A DNA stretch of 64,000 bases. Source: DATLWN01 sp964422615. GTDB lineage: Bacteria; Pseudomonadota; Zetaproteobacteria; Mariprofundales; Mariprofundaceae. The notes beneath the pieces are model-generated. The model worked only from the letters and a program-made list of their open reading frames with translations. It did not search any database and was not told the origin of the DNA. A program made the position numbers and the translations under genes. Below are positions 17,385 through 25,406 of the stretch, piece by piece; within the stretch, counting starts at the first letter, position 1, and each line of letters begins with the position of its first letter. Location of the stretch: contig CAYRBJ010000006.1 of assembly GCA_964422615.1 (NCBI GenBank), positions 25,223-89,222 of the forward strand. The letters are read 5' to 3'.

Positions 17385-17824
17385 ACATCGCTGACAAACC
17401 GCTGCATGCCCTGGGTGACGACGAGTGGGAACAGCTGTGCGACGGTTGCGGCTTGTGCTGCATGCACAAGTTCGAGGATGCGGATAGCCGTGAGATGTTC
17501 TATACCGCCATCGCCTGCCGGCTGTTCGACGACACGTCCTGCCGCTGCCGGGATTATGGTCGGAGGCAACGACAGGTCCCCGACTGCATGCACATTCGGA
17601 GCTTTTCGCCCGAGCAGATGCAATGGCTACCGGCCAGCTGCGCCTACCGCCTGCGCTTCGAGAACAGGCCGCTGCCATCCTGGCATCCGCTGGTGAGCGG
17701 GAATCACGATGCGGTGCATGCCGCCGGCATATCGATGCGCGGGCGCAGTGTCAGCGAGGATGCGGTGCCGGAGGAGCGATGGCCGGACTATATCCTGACC
17801 ACGTCCGATATCACCGACATGTAG
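17381..17824 (+). CDS. ycgN: YcgN-family cysteine-cluster protein (UPF0260)
   Basis: A 147-aa protein from a GTG start overlapping the preceding stop by 4 bp. The cysteine cluster CDGCGLCCMHK (CxxCxxCC) and CRLFDDTSCRCRDY...PDC are characteristic of the zinc- or iron-chelating UPF0153/0260 family. SFSPEQMQWLPASCAYR and PSWHPLVSG also match YcgN. Molecular function is unknown. The longer frame back to 17216 overlaps the GGCT-like gene and is not credible. Confidence 0.88.
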   Translation: MNIADKPLHALGDDEWEQLCDGCGLCCMHKFEDADSREMFYTAIACRLFDDTSCRCRDYGRRQRQVPDCMHIRSFSPEQMQWLPASCAYRLRFENRPLPSWHPLVSGNHDAVHAAGISMRGRSVSEDAVPEERWPDYILTTSDITDM

Positions 17825-17844
17825 GTTCGCGGGCCCGATCCGGC

Positions 17845-18792
17845 TTAAAGCCAACCCTTCTTCTTGAAATACCACATCGGAACGAAGCCGCTGATCACCA
17901 TCAGCAGCAGCGCCGCCGGATAGCCGTAGTGCCAGTGCAGTTCGGGGATGAAGTGGAAGTTCATGCCGTAGATGCTGGCGATCAGTGTCGGTGGCAGGAA
18001 CACCACGGCGGCGACCGAGAGGATTTTGATAATCTGGTTCTGTTCGATGTTGGTGAATCCGTGCACGGCCCCCATCAGGAAGTTTACCTTGTCGAACAGG
18101 AAGGCCGTGTGCGGCATCAGTGAATCGATGTCGCGCAGCAACTCCTGCGCTTGTTCCTGGGTTTCGGACCCCAGCTGCGAATTGCGCTGCACGAATATCA
18201 GGGCGCGCTGGGCGTCGAGCAGGCTCAGGCGCACCTTGCCGGTGATGTCCTCGAAGCGGGCGATATTGCCGAGCAGCACCTCCATCTCGGTGTCCTTGCG
18301 CCCGAGCACCGCCTGGCTGACGGGTTCCAATCCCGTGTAGACCGTTTCCAGGATATCGGCCAGATGGTCGACCTTGTTCTCGAACAGGCTGAGCAGGATG
18401 CTGGTGGCATCGGTGGCGATGTCCGGCTGGCGGTCGGCGGCCTGCCGGAACAGGTGGAAGGTGGCCAGCTCCTGTTCGTGCAGCGTGAACAGGCGATGAT
18501 GGTTCAGGATGAAGGCAACCGCGACGTTCACCGTGGTGTCCTCGAAGTCGTGCAGGAACAGCGAGTGGATGTGCAGGCCGTCGTCGTCACGGAAAAAGCG
18601 AGAGCTGGCCTCGATCTCGATGATTTCCTCGCGGTTCGGCAGGTGCACCTTGTAGGCGCGTTCGACCAGCAGGCGGTCCTCCGCCGTGGGATCGACCATA
18701 TCGATCCAGATGGCATCGTCTGGCAGCGGGGCCTGGGCGTCCGCGGATACCTGGGTAAGACGGCCATCCGCCAGCCGGAAGATCGTCAGCAT
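17845..18792 (-). CDS. corA: CorA magnesium/cobalt transporter
   Basis: A 315-aa inner-membrane Mg2+ channel. It has a cytoplasmic N-domain and long stalk helix, and two C-terminal membrane helices. The signature ASIYGMNF carries the GMN selectivity-filter motif at the end of TM1, followed by a periplasmic loop (HFIPELHWHYGYP), TM2 and a basic tail (YFKKKGWL). Length and termini match E. coli CorA (316 aa). It is monocistronic, facing convergent ycgN. Confidence 0.95.
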   Translation of the reverse strand: MLTIFRLADGRLTQVSADAQAPLPDDAIWIDMVDPTAEDRLLVERAYKVHLPNREEIIEIEASSRFFRDDDGLHIHSLFLHDFEDTTVNVAVAFILNHHRLFTLHEQELATFHLFRQAADRQPDIATDATSILLSLFENKVDHLADILETVYTGLEPVSQAVLGRKDTEMEVLLGNIARFEDITGKVRLSLLDAQRALIFVQRNSQLGSETQEQAQELLRDIDSLMPHTAFLFDKVNFLMGAVHGFTNIEQNQIIKILSVAAVVFLPPTLIASIYGMNFHFIPELHWHYGYPAALLLMVISGFVPMWYFKKKGWL

Positions 18793-18901
18793 GCGGGCTT
18801 GTTCCTCTTCATAGGGTCAATATTGCAGATGGCCGAGGATTTTCAATGCCGGCAAGATTCTGATGGCTATGCTACGGTTAGGTCGCATTCCCGGAGGAAG
18901 C

Positions 18902-19090
18902 ATGACCAAACACCTGTTAATGCCCGAGGGCGAGGAGTTGCGCCGGGCCGTGCAATGGATCGGCGAGCACGGCGAGCATACGCTGGCCGCCGTCGAGGAG
19001 GCGTGTCGTCGTTTCGACCTGTCACCGGCGGATGAGGAGTTCCTGATCCGCCATTTCGCGCAGGCCAAGCCGGAAAAGCAAACCGAATAA
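18902..19090 (+). CDS. Small acidic helical protein of unknown function
   Basis: A 62-aa soluble protein beginning MTKHLLMPEGEELRRAV, with GGAGG 5 bp upstream of the ATG, so it is probably expressed. It looks like one helical domain (AVQWIGEHGEHTLAAVEEACRR, then LSPADEEFLIRHF). I recall no firm family. Similar short proteins occur as orphan conserved hypotheticals. It is convergent with folE, with a 6-bp gap. Confidence 0.75.
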   Translation: MTKHLLMPEGEELRRAVQWIGEHGEHTLAAVEEACRRFDLSPADEEFLIRHFAQAKPEKQTE

Positions 19091-19096
19091 CGGGGA

Positions 19097-19714
19097 TCAG
19101 TCCCCCTTGTGCATCTGGATCAGGCGGAACACCTCCTGGCGCGAGGCCGGATTCTTCAGGAAGGAGCCGGTCAATTTCGAGGTGGTGGTCCAGGAATTGG
19201 GCTTGCGCACGCCGCGGTGGCACATGCAGAAATGCTGGCACTGCACGACCACAGCCACGCCCTTGGGCTGCAGCACCTCCTCGATGACATGGGCGATTTG
19301 CATCGTCATCTTCTCCTGCACCTGCAGGCGCTTGGCGAACACGTCGACGACGCGCGCCAGCTTCGACAGACCGACGACGCGGCCATCCGGGATATAGGCC
19401 ACGTGCGCCTTACCGACGAAGGGTGCCAGGTGGTGTTCGCAGTGACTGTGCACGTCGATGTCTGAGACCAGCACGATCTCGTCGTAGCCCTCAACCTCCT
19501 CGAATGTCTTCAGCAAATGCTCGCGCGGGTCTTCGGTGTAGCCCGAGAAGTATTCCTTGAAGGCGGCCAGCACGCGCTTGGGCGTGTCCCGCAGCCCTTC
19601 GCGGCTCGGATCATCTCCCACATATTCGAGCAGCGCGCGTACATGATCCATCGCTTCGATGTTCCGCGGATCGTCCGGATCGAAGGGTATGCTGGAGTCG
19701 AAGTCGTCGTTCAT
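19097..19714 (-). CDS. folE: GTP cyclohydrolase I
   Basis: A 205-aa zinc enzyme making 7,8-dihydroneopterin triphosphate, the entry to folate and queuosine synthesis. The zinc ligand motifs are HCEHHLAPF and QHFCMCHRGV (a CMCHRG loop), and KRLQVQEKMTMQIA is the other family signature. Because it keeps the zinc Cys/His ligands it is the type IA enzyme. The ATG at 19714 is chosen from several upstream frames because homology starts at the acidic N-terminus (MNDDFDSS). Confidence 0.95.
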   Translation of the reverse strand: MNDDFDSSIPFDPDDPRNIEAMDHVRALLEYVGDDPSREGLRDTPKRVLAAFKEYFSGYTEDPREHLLKTFEEVEGYDEIVLVSDIDVHSHCEHHLAPFVGKAHVAYIPDGRVVGLSKLARVVDVFAKRLQVQEKMTMQIAHVIEEVLQPKGVAVVVQCQHFCMCHRGVRKPNSWTTTSKLTGSFLKNPASRQEVFRLIQMHKGD

Positions 19715-19820
19715 GTGGGGATATCCTTTGGAGGCTGTTGCCCAGAGGCTAGCGCATCGGGCATGGTTTCTCATCCCTGCCGCGGCAGGGGGATTGTGCA
19801 CGATGGCGGAGGCGATGGCG

Positions 19821-20417
19821 ATGCGGATAGACCTGTTGCGGCACGGAGCGTTGGAGGGCGGAGTCAAATACCGGGGCACGGTGGACGATACGCTGACCAC
19901 CGACGGACGCATCGCCATGGACGAGATATGGAGACAATTGGCCGGAGATGTTGAGCACATCATCACCTCACCCCTGTCCCGCTGTGCCGAGCCAGCTCGG
20001 GCCTGGGCGGAGCAGGCCGGCATTCCGCTCGCCATCGAGCCTCGCCTGGCCGAGATGCACTATGGCACCTGGGAAGGGTTGACGGCGGATGATATCCGCG
20101 CCCGATTTCCCGGCATGCTGGAGCAGTGGCGGGCTGATCCCGAGGGTATGTACATCCCCGGGGCGGAATCGGTGGCCGAGCTTCGGGCGCGGGTCGCTGC
20201 ATTCTGGTCCGATCTGCGCGCCGAAGGCGAGGGGAGACGGCTGCTGCTGGTGGCGCATTCTGGCAGCCTGCGCATGCTGATCGCCGAGGTGCTGGGGGCG
20301 CCGATTGCGACCACCCGGCGGCTGGCCATGCCGTATGCCTGCTGGAGCCGCGTCGCCGTGCGCCAGGGCCATGCGAGCCTGGTTTTCCACAACCACACCG
20401 TATCTCCGTCGGTGTAA
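19821..20417 (+). CDS. Histidine phosphatase (CobC/phosphoglycerate mutase-like)
   Basis: A 198-aa branch-1 histidine phosphatase with the phosphohistidine motif DLLRHG (residues 4-9), a second basic motif SPLSRCAEPA, MHYGTWEGL with the acid residue, and VAHSGSLRML with the second histidine. The sequence resembles alpha-ribazole phosphatase (CobC), but no cobalamin gene is nearby, so the substrate is left open. GGAGG lies 8 bp before the ATG at 19821. Confidence 0.83.
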   Translation: MRIDLLRHGALEGGVKYRGTVDDTLTTDGRIAMDEIWRQLAGDVEHIITSPLSRCAEPARAWAEQAGIPLAIEPRLAEMHYGTWEGLTADDIRARFPGMLEQWRADPEGMYIPGAESVAELRARVAAFWSDLRAEGEGRRLLLVAHSGSLRMLIAEVLGAPIATTRRLAMPYACWSRVAVRQGHASLVFHNHTVSPSV

Positions 20418-20530
20418 GGATTCCGATGTGGGTGCATGTGCCGCTCGCATGGATGCGGGGCTTGTCTGCTATTCTCCCATACGGGATTGCGCTAATGTAA
20501 TTGATAGGTTCGATATTATGGAGGGGTAGC

Positions 20531-21679
20531 ATGCCTGCGAATATCAAAACAGCGATTGCTGTTGCGATGGCCGTCTTGATGACTGGCTGTGCCTCTGCCG
20601 GAGGCGTGGCGGGTCTGACGCCGCCCCCGATACCGTACTCGTCGTCACCGTCTTCTCCGACCACGCCGACAAGCCCCACGACGACATACACCCCGCCGTC
20701 AACCACGCCAGCTCCAAGTACACTGAGCAATTCGACGACGTCCATGCCGTCTCCTCAGCCGGGCGGCGTCACGGCCCCCACAACGCTGAATAATGCAGGC
20801 AGCCAAAACAGCGGGACATATGCCTTCGCTGCGATCGTCCAGTCCGCCACCTTCACGGGCAGTGGTGGTGCACTGACATCGTTAACCCTGAATTCGGCAG
20901 ATCGTAGTGCCACGGCGACGGTAACCTACGATGGAACAAATACACCTTCTGCATTGACCATAAGCTTGAATGACCCCAGTAACACGGTGCTGGGTCCGGC
21001 GAATCATCAAACGAAAAATGTTTCGATAGGTCCGACCACACCCGCGTCCGTCAGTGCCGTGCAGTTGGATGACGGTGTTACTGTTAACAGTACCAAACAG
21101 AACCTGGCAGATATTGTCATGGGCTATACGCCTTCGGGAAAGTCTCTAGTTAACTTCAGTTATCAGGACTTCGGTCCATGGGCGTATACCACCTCCACGG
21201 GCGGGAGCATCAGCTGGTTTTCGTACGGCATTCCGTTTTCGGGGACGATGCCGACGTCGGGGAGTGCGACATACTTAGGCATTGCAAAGGGCAATTTCAT
21301 CAATCCCAGCGGTGTCATGTACAACACCACGGCAGACATGACGGCCACGGCGAATTTTGGGGCAGGTACGATCGCATTCAGCACCTCGAGCACCAATATG
21401 CTGGCATCCGATCCTGCCTATGGTACGACCACGACCGTAAACACCAATCTCAACCTGACCGGGACGTTGACGATCACGGGCAATAATTTTACCGGTACCG
21501 TAGCCAATTCCAATTCAGGAGGTACTACCATCTCCGGCAATGCCAGCGGCCTCTTCTATGGCCAACCTGTGACAGGGGGGACATCAACAATCGGTTCGCC
21601 TAGAGAGATCGGCGGTACCTATGCCGCGACGGGTGCCGATGGCACCATGATGGGCGCATTCGGGGGCAAGGCACAATAA
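20531..21679 (+). CDS. TbpB-like surface lipoprotein, probable Slam substrate
   Basis: A 382-aa lipoprotein: signal peptide with lipobox LMTGC (Cys20), a Pro/Ser/Thr-rich tether (about residues 35-95), then a beta-rich domain. The C-terminus (TISGNASGLFYGQP, then EIGGTYAATGADGTMMGAFG) is the strand pattern ending transferrin-binding-protein-B-type barrels. GGAGG precedes the ATG. Base composition is visibly more A+T-rich than the neighbours, suggesting transfer or surface diversification. The next gene encodes Slam, the translocon that flips such lipoproteins to the cell surface. The ligand is unknown; transferrin is unlikely outside a vertebrate host. Confidence 0.8.
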   Translation: MPANIKTAIAVAMAVLMTGCASAGGVAGLTPPPIPYSSSPSSPTTPTSPTTTYTPPSTTPAPSTLSNSTTSMPSPQPGGVTAPTTLNNAGSQNSGTYAFAAIVQSATFTGSGGALTSLTLNSADRSATATVTYDGTNTPSALTISLNDPSNTVLGPANHQTKNVSIGPTTPASVSAVQLDDGVTVNSTKQNLADIVMGYTPSGKSLVNFSYQDFGPWAYTTSTGGSISWFSYGIPFSGTMPTSGSATYLGIAKGNFINPSGVMYNTTADMTATANFGAGTIAFSTSSTNMLASDPAYGTTTTVNTNLNLTGTLTITGNNFTGTVANSNSGGTTISGNASGLFYGQPVTGGTSTIGSPREIGGTYAATGADGTMMGAFGGKAQ

Positions 21680-21697
21680 GTCATCATAAGGCCAAGC

Positions 21698-21733
21698 AAA
21701 AAAGCACCCGCGGAAATCTGAGGGTGTTTTTTT
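21698..21733 (+). terminator. Intrinsic terminator between the lipoprotein and slam
   Basis: A-run plus CACCC pairs with GGGTG plus a T-run (stem arms 21698-21709 and 21722-21733, loop of 12). The seven-T tract on the plus strand fits a Rho-independent terminator. It would reduce read-through from the lipoprotein gene into slam, giving more substrate than translocon. Confidence 0.75.
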
Positions 21734-21751
21734 ATTCGGGAGATTTTTTTG

Positions 21752-23101
21752 ATGCGTGATCCGATATATGCATGCATCGTCGGCCTGATGCTTCCCGGCC
21801 TCGTCTGGGCGGGAGCCCCTGCCCAGGCGGCACCACCAGAGGCCGCCCCGGCCACATCCACGCAGAAAGCCGTTGTGCAGACGCCAACGGATGCGGAGAT
21901 CATCCAGCGGGTGGAAGCCCTAATGCAGGCAGGGAGGCTCGCCGAGGCCAGGGCCATGCTGACACCGCTGCGGCAGCGCCCCCGGCCGGCCATGCAGGTG
22001 CTGTTCCTGTCGGGTATGATTGACGAGGGCATGGGGGACCTGGCCGATGCCGCGGGGGAGTTCCGGCTGATGCTGGTCAGGGATCCCAAGCTGCCACGGC
22101 CCAGGCTCGAACTGGCCAGGGCGCTGTTCCTGATGAAGGATTACGAGGGTGCCCGCTACAATTTCGAGCAGGTCATGGCGACGGATATCCCGCCGGCGGT
22201 ACGCCACAATATCGACCATTTCCTGTATGTGATCCGCGAGAAGGTGCCGACATTCAATCTTGCCCTCGAGATGGTCAACGACAGCAATCCGATCCAGCGT
22301 ACCAGTGCGAAGACGGTGACCATCGGCGGGCTCAATTTTCGCCTGAACAGTACGGCGCCCGCCAAGGCGGTCACCGGCATGCTGGTGAATGCGGGTGCCC
22401 GCCTTCCCCTGCCCGCCGATCCCACGTGGTATGTGCGCCTCGGTTCGCAATGGTGGGACTTTCCGAACAAGGATATGGATCAGGACTATTTTCAGGCCAC
22501 GGTCGGCAAGAGTGTGCGGCTGGGCAGGCATACGCTGTCAATGGAGATCGGTGCGCAGCAATTCCAATATCAGTGGCATCCTCTATACCATGGCGCGGTT
22601 TACCGGCTGCTCGACTATTTCCAGCAGCGTCCCACCCTGGGTTGGAAGATCGATTTGGAGCGGCGAGACACCTCGTATTTTCACTATCCGTATCTGGACG
22701 GATGGCAGGACATCGCATCACTGGACGGTATCTATACCCCCAGCGTCGAGAACCGCCTGGAAAGCGGCTTGATCTATGTTTACAGCAGGGCCCAGGCGCC
22801 GTCCTTTACGTTTGCCAATCCCAATGTGTTTGCCCGGGTTACGCACGAATGGCCCGGTGGGCTGATCACAGGGGCGAGTGTGCAATACGGGGTGTCGATC
22901 TTTAAGGGGATGGATCCCTTTTTCGGGGTCACGCGCATGGATCACGACGGACGCGTGGAACTGGATGTGCTGGATCGCCAGATTCAGATGGACCAGTTTT
23001 CTCCCCGTCTGAGCATCGGCTACATCCGGCACGATTCGAATATCAGGCTGTATGCCTACAAACGTGCCTACGTGAATCTGGGTGTTTCCAGGGATTTCTA
23101 A
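21752..23101 (+). CDS. Slam-type outer-membrane translocon (DUF560)
   Basis: A 449-aa outer-membrane protein. The signal peptide ends near AGAPAQA. An N-terminal TPR domain (about residues 45-130: AEIIQRVEALMQAGRLAEA, LFLMKDYEGARYNFEQVM) is followed by a DUF560 beta barrel (about residues 160-449) ending in Phe. Surface lipoprotein assembly modulators (type XI secretion) move lipoproteins such as TbpB across the outer membrane. The TPR-plus-barrel layout and the TbpB-like gene immediately upstream support this. ATG at 21752 follows a GGGAG; a TTG one codon upstream is possible. Confidence 0.85.
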   Translation: MRDPIYACIVGLMLPGLVWAGAPAQAAPPEAAPATSTQKAVVQTPTDAEIIQRVEALMQAGRLAEARAMLTPLRQRPRPAMQVLFLSGMIDEGMGDLADAAGEFRLMLVRDPKLPRPRLELARALFLMKDYEGARYNFEQVMATDIPPAVRHNIDHFLYVIREKVPTFNLALEMVNDSNPIQRTSAKTVTIGGLNFRLNSTAPAKAVTGMLVNAGARLPLPADPTWYVRLGSQWWDFPNKDMDQDYFQATVGKSVRLGRHTLSMEIGAQQFQYQWHPLYHGAVYRLLDYFQQRPTLGWKIDLERRDTSYFHYPYLDGWQDIASLDGIYTPSVENRLESGLIYVYSRAQAPSFTFANPNVFARVTHEWPGGLITGASVQYGVSIFKGMDPFFGVTRMDHDGRVELDVLDRQIQMDQFSPRLSIGYIRHDSNIRLYAYKRAYVNLGVSRDF

Positions 23102-23252
23102 ACGGTGTTGGCTGGCTTTTGATGACCGGTTTGTCTTTCGGAGATGCCGATAATATGGGCGCCGCCTGGCCGTGCCCTATGCCTGCAGGAAACGCACGTC
23201 GTCCACAAGGATAGGCTATCCTCGTATTCCGTTATCGTACGGAGGGGTTGTT

Positions 23253-24239
23253 ATGAAGATCGGGAGGATCACTGGCCTGCTGCTGGTGCTTATGCTGGGG
23301 ACGGCTGCGGCCAAGGCGGGGGAGATGACGGCGCCGCTGCCGGTGCTGCAGATGAACCCACTGATGCTGCGATATATGGGGCCTACGGCCGCCGATGCCT
23401 TCGATGTTGCGGGCCAGGGCCATCACATCAGCATCCAGGAGCATTACGCCAACATCTTCCTGGCGGACCGATGGCCCGTGCCGGATCGCTACCTGGTCGA
23501 TATGGAGCTGTCCGTGACCGATGTGGCTCTGCATGCCTCGATAGGCAAACTGGCGCTGCGTTTGGACCTGCCGTTGCTGCTGTCGACCGGCGGGTGGATG
23601 GACGGCCTGATCAGTGACTTCCACAAAATTTTTCATTTTCCAAACGCCGACCGGCGGTACCGACCGAACAACAGCTATGTCTATACGCTGACGGGTGCAT
23701 GGAGCAGCCATCCAGGCTTGGAACTTGGCAATGTCATCGCCGCCCTGCAGTACCCCATACTTCAGGGCGAGCATAATGCCCTTGCCTTATTGGCCGGCGC
23801 CAAGCTGCCGACGGCCAGCCGGCAGCGCGGCTGGGGCAGCGGCACTTGGGATACGGGCATCGGTCTTGTCGATTCATTCCGGAGCCATGCATGGTTCGCC
23901 CATGTCGAGGGATGGTATTTCCGGCCCTTCGGCAACGACTATGTGGCGTTTTTGAGGAACCGCCCTTATGCCCGCATCTCGCTGAGCATCGGTTGGCAGG
24001 GTCGTTTCTTCCGGCCAGTCAGTGACAGGCTGTTCTCGTTCATCATCCAATCCCAAGGCGGCATGTCTCCCTATCGTGGCAACGGTATGCTCATCACCGA
24101 CCAGAACCCGTGGCTCATCGCCGCAGGTCTGCGTTGGCAGGACAGCCACAAACGTGACTGGCTGTTCAGCATTACCGAGAACATCACCCAGCACAGCAGT
24201 CAGGATATCAGCTTCGACATCGGATGCGCGTTCGGTTGA
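23253..24239 (+). CDS. DUF3187-like outer-membrane protein
   Basis: A 328-aa protein with a clear signal peptide (ITGLLLVLMLGTAAAKAGE) and alternating aromatic/polar strands typical of an outer-membrane barrel. Features recalling DUF3187 are the early NPLMLRYMGP, an R..NNSYVYTL segment, GAKLPTASRQRGWGSGTWDTG and a strand-like C-terminus. Ribosome-binding site GGAGG precedes the ATG. It lies 150 bp downstream of slam and may belong to the same locus; whether it takes part in lipoprotein display is not known. Confidence 0.7.
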   Translation: MKIGRITGLLLVLMLGTAAAKAGEMTAPLPVLQMNPLMLRYMGPTAADAFDVAGQGHHISIQEHYANIFLADRWPVPDRYLVDMELSVTDVALHASIGKLALRLDLPLLLSTGGWMDGLISDFHKIFHFPNADRRYRPNNSYVYTLTGAWSSHPGLELGNVIAALQYPILQGEHNALALLAGAKLPTASRQRGWGSGTWDTGIGLVDSFRSHAWFAHVEGWYFRPFGNDYVAFLRNRPYARISLSIGWQGRFFRPVSDRLFSFIIQSQGGMSPYRGNGMLITDQNPWLIAAGLRWQDSHKRDWLFSITENITQHSSQDISFDIGCAFG

Positions 24240-24260
24240 CGCGGGCCGGTTCGCCTGGCC

Positions 24261-24815
24261 TTAGACGCTGCCGAGCAGGCGCTCGGCGATGTCGATGATG
24301 TGAGCGCCGTAGGAGCGGCAGGCAGCGAGGGACTCGTCGGGAACACCCTCCGGCATGCCTTCGTGGTTGCCGGTGCGTACGTATGGCCCCCAGTGGATGC
24401 CGCCATGGGCGAAGCCGTGCAGGGTTTTGGGGAACCCGACGACGACCATGCCATGCTGGAGGAAGTTGGCATGCAGGCTGGCCAGGGTCAGCTCTGCCCC
24501 GCCGCCGGCGCCGCCGAAGCCACTGCCGCTGACGAATACGCCGCCGACCTTCCCCTCCAGCGCGTTCTCCATCCACAGCTTCGCGCTGCGGTCGATCAGC
24601 TGATTCACCTGCCAGGACATCGAACCCATGTGCACCGGCGTGCCGAAGATCAGCACATCGGCTGCGGTCAGATCGTCCAGCGTCGTTTCCGTGGCTTGTT
24701 TCAGCGATACCTCAGCCGATGGTGCAGCCGCCTGGATGCCGGCGGCGATGGACTGGGCCATTTTTTTTGTGCTGCCGTAATCGCTGTGGAAGGCGATCAG
24801 AACCCTCAGACCCAT
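24261..24815 (-). CDS. Flavodoxin-fold NAD(P)H:quinone oxidoreductase-like protein (WrbA family)
   Basis: A 184-aa FMN-binding protein. The phosphate loop FHSDYGSTKKMAQ is at about residues 9-21, FGTPVHMGSMSWQVNQLID follows, and FVSGSGFGGAGGGAELTL is the WrbA-type glycine-rich loop. Slightly shorter than E. coli WrbA (198 aa). WrbA enzymes reduce quinones by two electrons; the name here is by motif. It is convergent with the DUF3187-like gene. Confidence 0.85.
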   Translation of the reverse strand: MGLRVLIAFHSDYGSTKKMAQSIAAGIQAAAPSAEVSLKQATETTLDDLTAADVLIFGTPVHMGSMSWQVNQLIDRSAKLWMENALEGKVGGVFVSGSGFGGAGGGAELTLASLHANFLQHGMVVVGFPKTLHGFAHGGIHWGPYVRTGNHEGMPEGVPDESLAACRSYGAHIIDIAERLLGSV

Positions 24816-24830
24816 GGTGAAACCTTGCAG

Positions 24831-25406
24831 TTAGGCGTGGCCGATCTGGTCGGACAGCATTGAACGATCGACGCCCATGCTGCGGGCGCCGATGCCCCAG
24901 CGCATCTCGGGCGGCACATGGAATACGATATGTTGGTTGGCCGGCGCCACCAGCCAGTCGTTGTTGCCCAGCTCCGATTCGAGCTGGCCCTCGCCCCAGC
25001 CGGTATAGCCGAGGATCAGCATAAAATGTTCGGGGCCGTTGCCGCTGCCGATATCCTCGATCACGTCGCGCGAGGCGGTCAGGTGTATTTCCGGACTTAC
25101 CTGCATCGTCGATTCGTAGATATGCCAGCCGTCATGCAGCACGAAGCCGCGGAACGGATCCATCGGTCCGCCGGAGAAGGTGGACTGGTTGCGCCATTCC
25201 GACGATCCGGAAGCCTGCTTGTCAGAGGAGTATTTCAACTCTTCGAGCACGGCCTCCACCGTGAGATCCTGCGGGCGGTTGATGATCAGGCCCATGCATC
25301 CGTCGGCGTCGTGATGGCAGACCAGCACGACACTGTCCCGGAAATTCGGGTCCTGTAGTGTCGGCATCGCCAGCAGCAACTGGCCCGTCAGGCTATTGAT
25401 CTGCAT
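24831..25406 (-). CDS. algH: YqgE/AlgH family protein (UPF0301)
   Basis: A 191-aa protein with all family landmarks: LTGQLLLAMPTLQDPNFRDS at the N-terminus, VLVCHHDADGCMGLIINRP, GGPMDPFRGFVLH and LGYTGWGEGQLESELGNNDW. The biochemical role is unsettled (described as a transcriptional regulator of alginate in pseudomonads). It overlaps the pdxA stop by 14 bp, so the two are coupled. Confidence 0.94.
   Translation of the reverse strand: MQINSLTGQLLLAMPTLQDPNFRDSVVLVCHHDADGCMGLIINRPQDLTVEAVLEELKYSSDKQASGSSEWRNQSTFSGGPMDPFRGFVLHDGWHIYESTMQVSPEIHLTASRDVIEDIGSGNGPEHFMLILGYTGWGEGQLESELGNNDWLVAPANQHIVFHVPPEMRWGIGARSMGVDRSMLSDQIGHA

Noticed and set aside
14991..17678. An 895-codon minus-strand frame opposite uup, the GGCT-like gene and ycgN
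   Set aside because: It runs across three well-supported genes and reads as low-complexity His/Gln/Arg-rich protein, typical of a shadow frame.
19821..20417. Assignment as a cobalamin-pathway CobC
   Set aside because: Motifs show only a histidine phosphatase, and no cobalamin genes are nearby, so the specific name is not justified.
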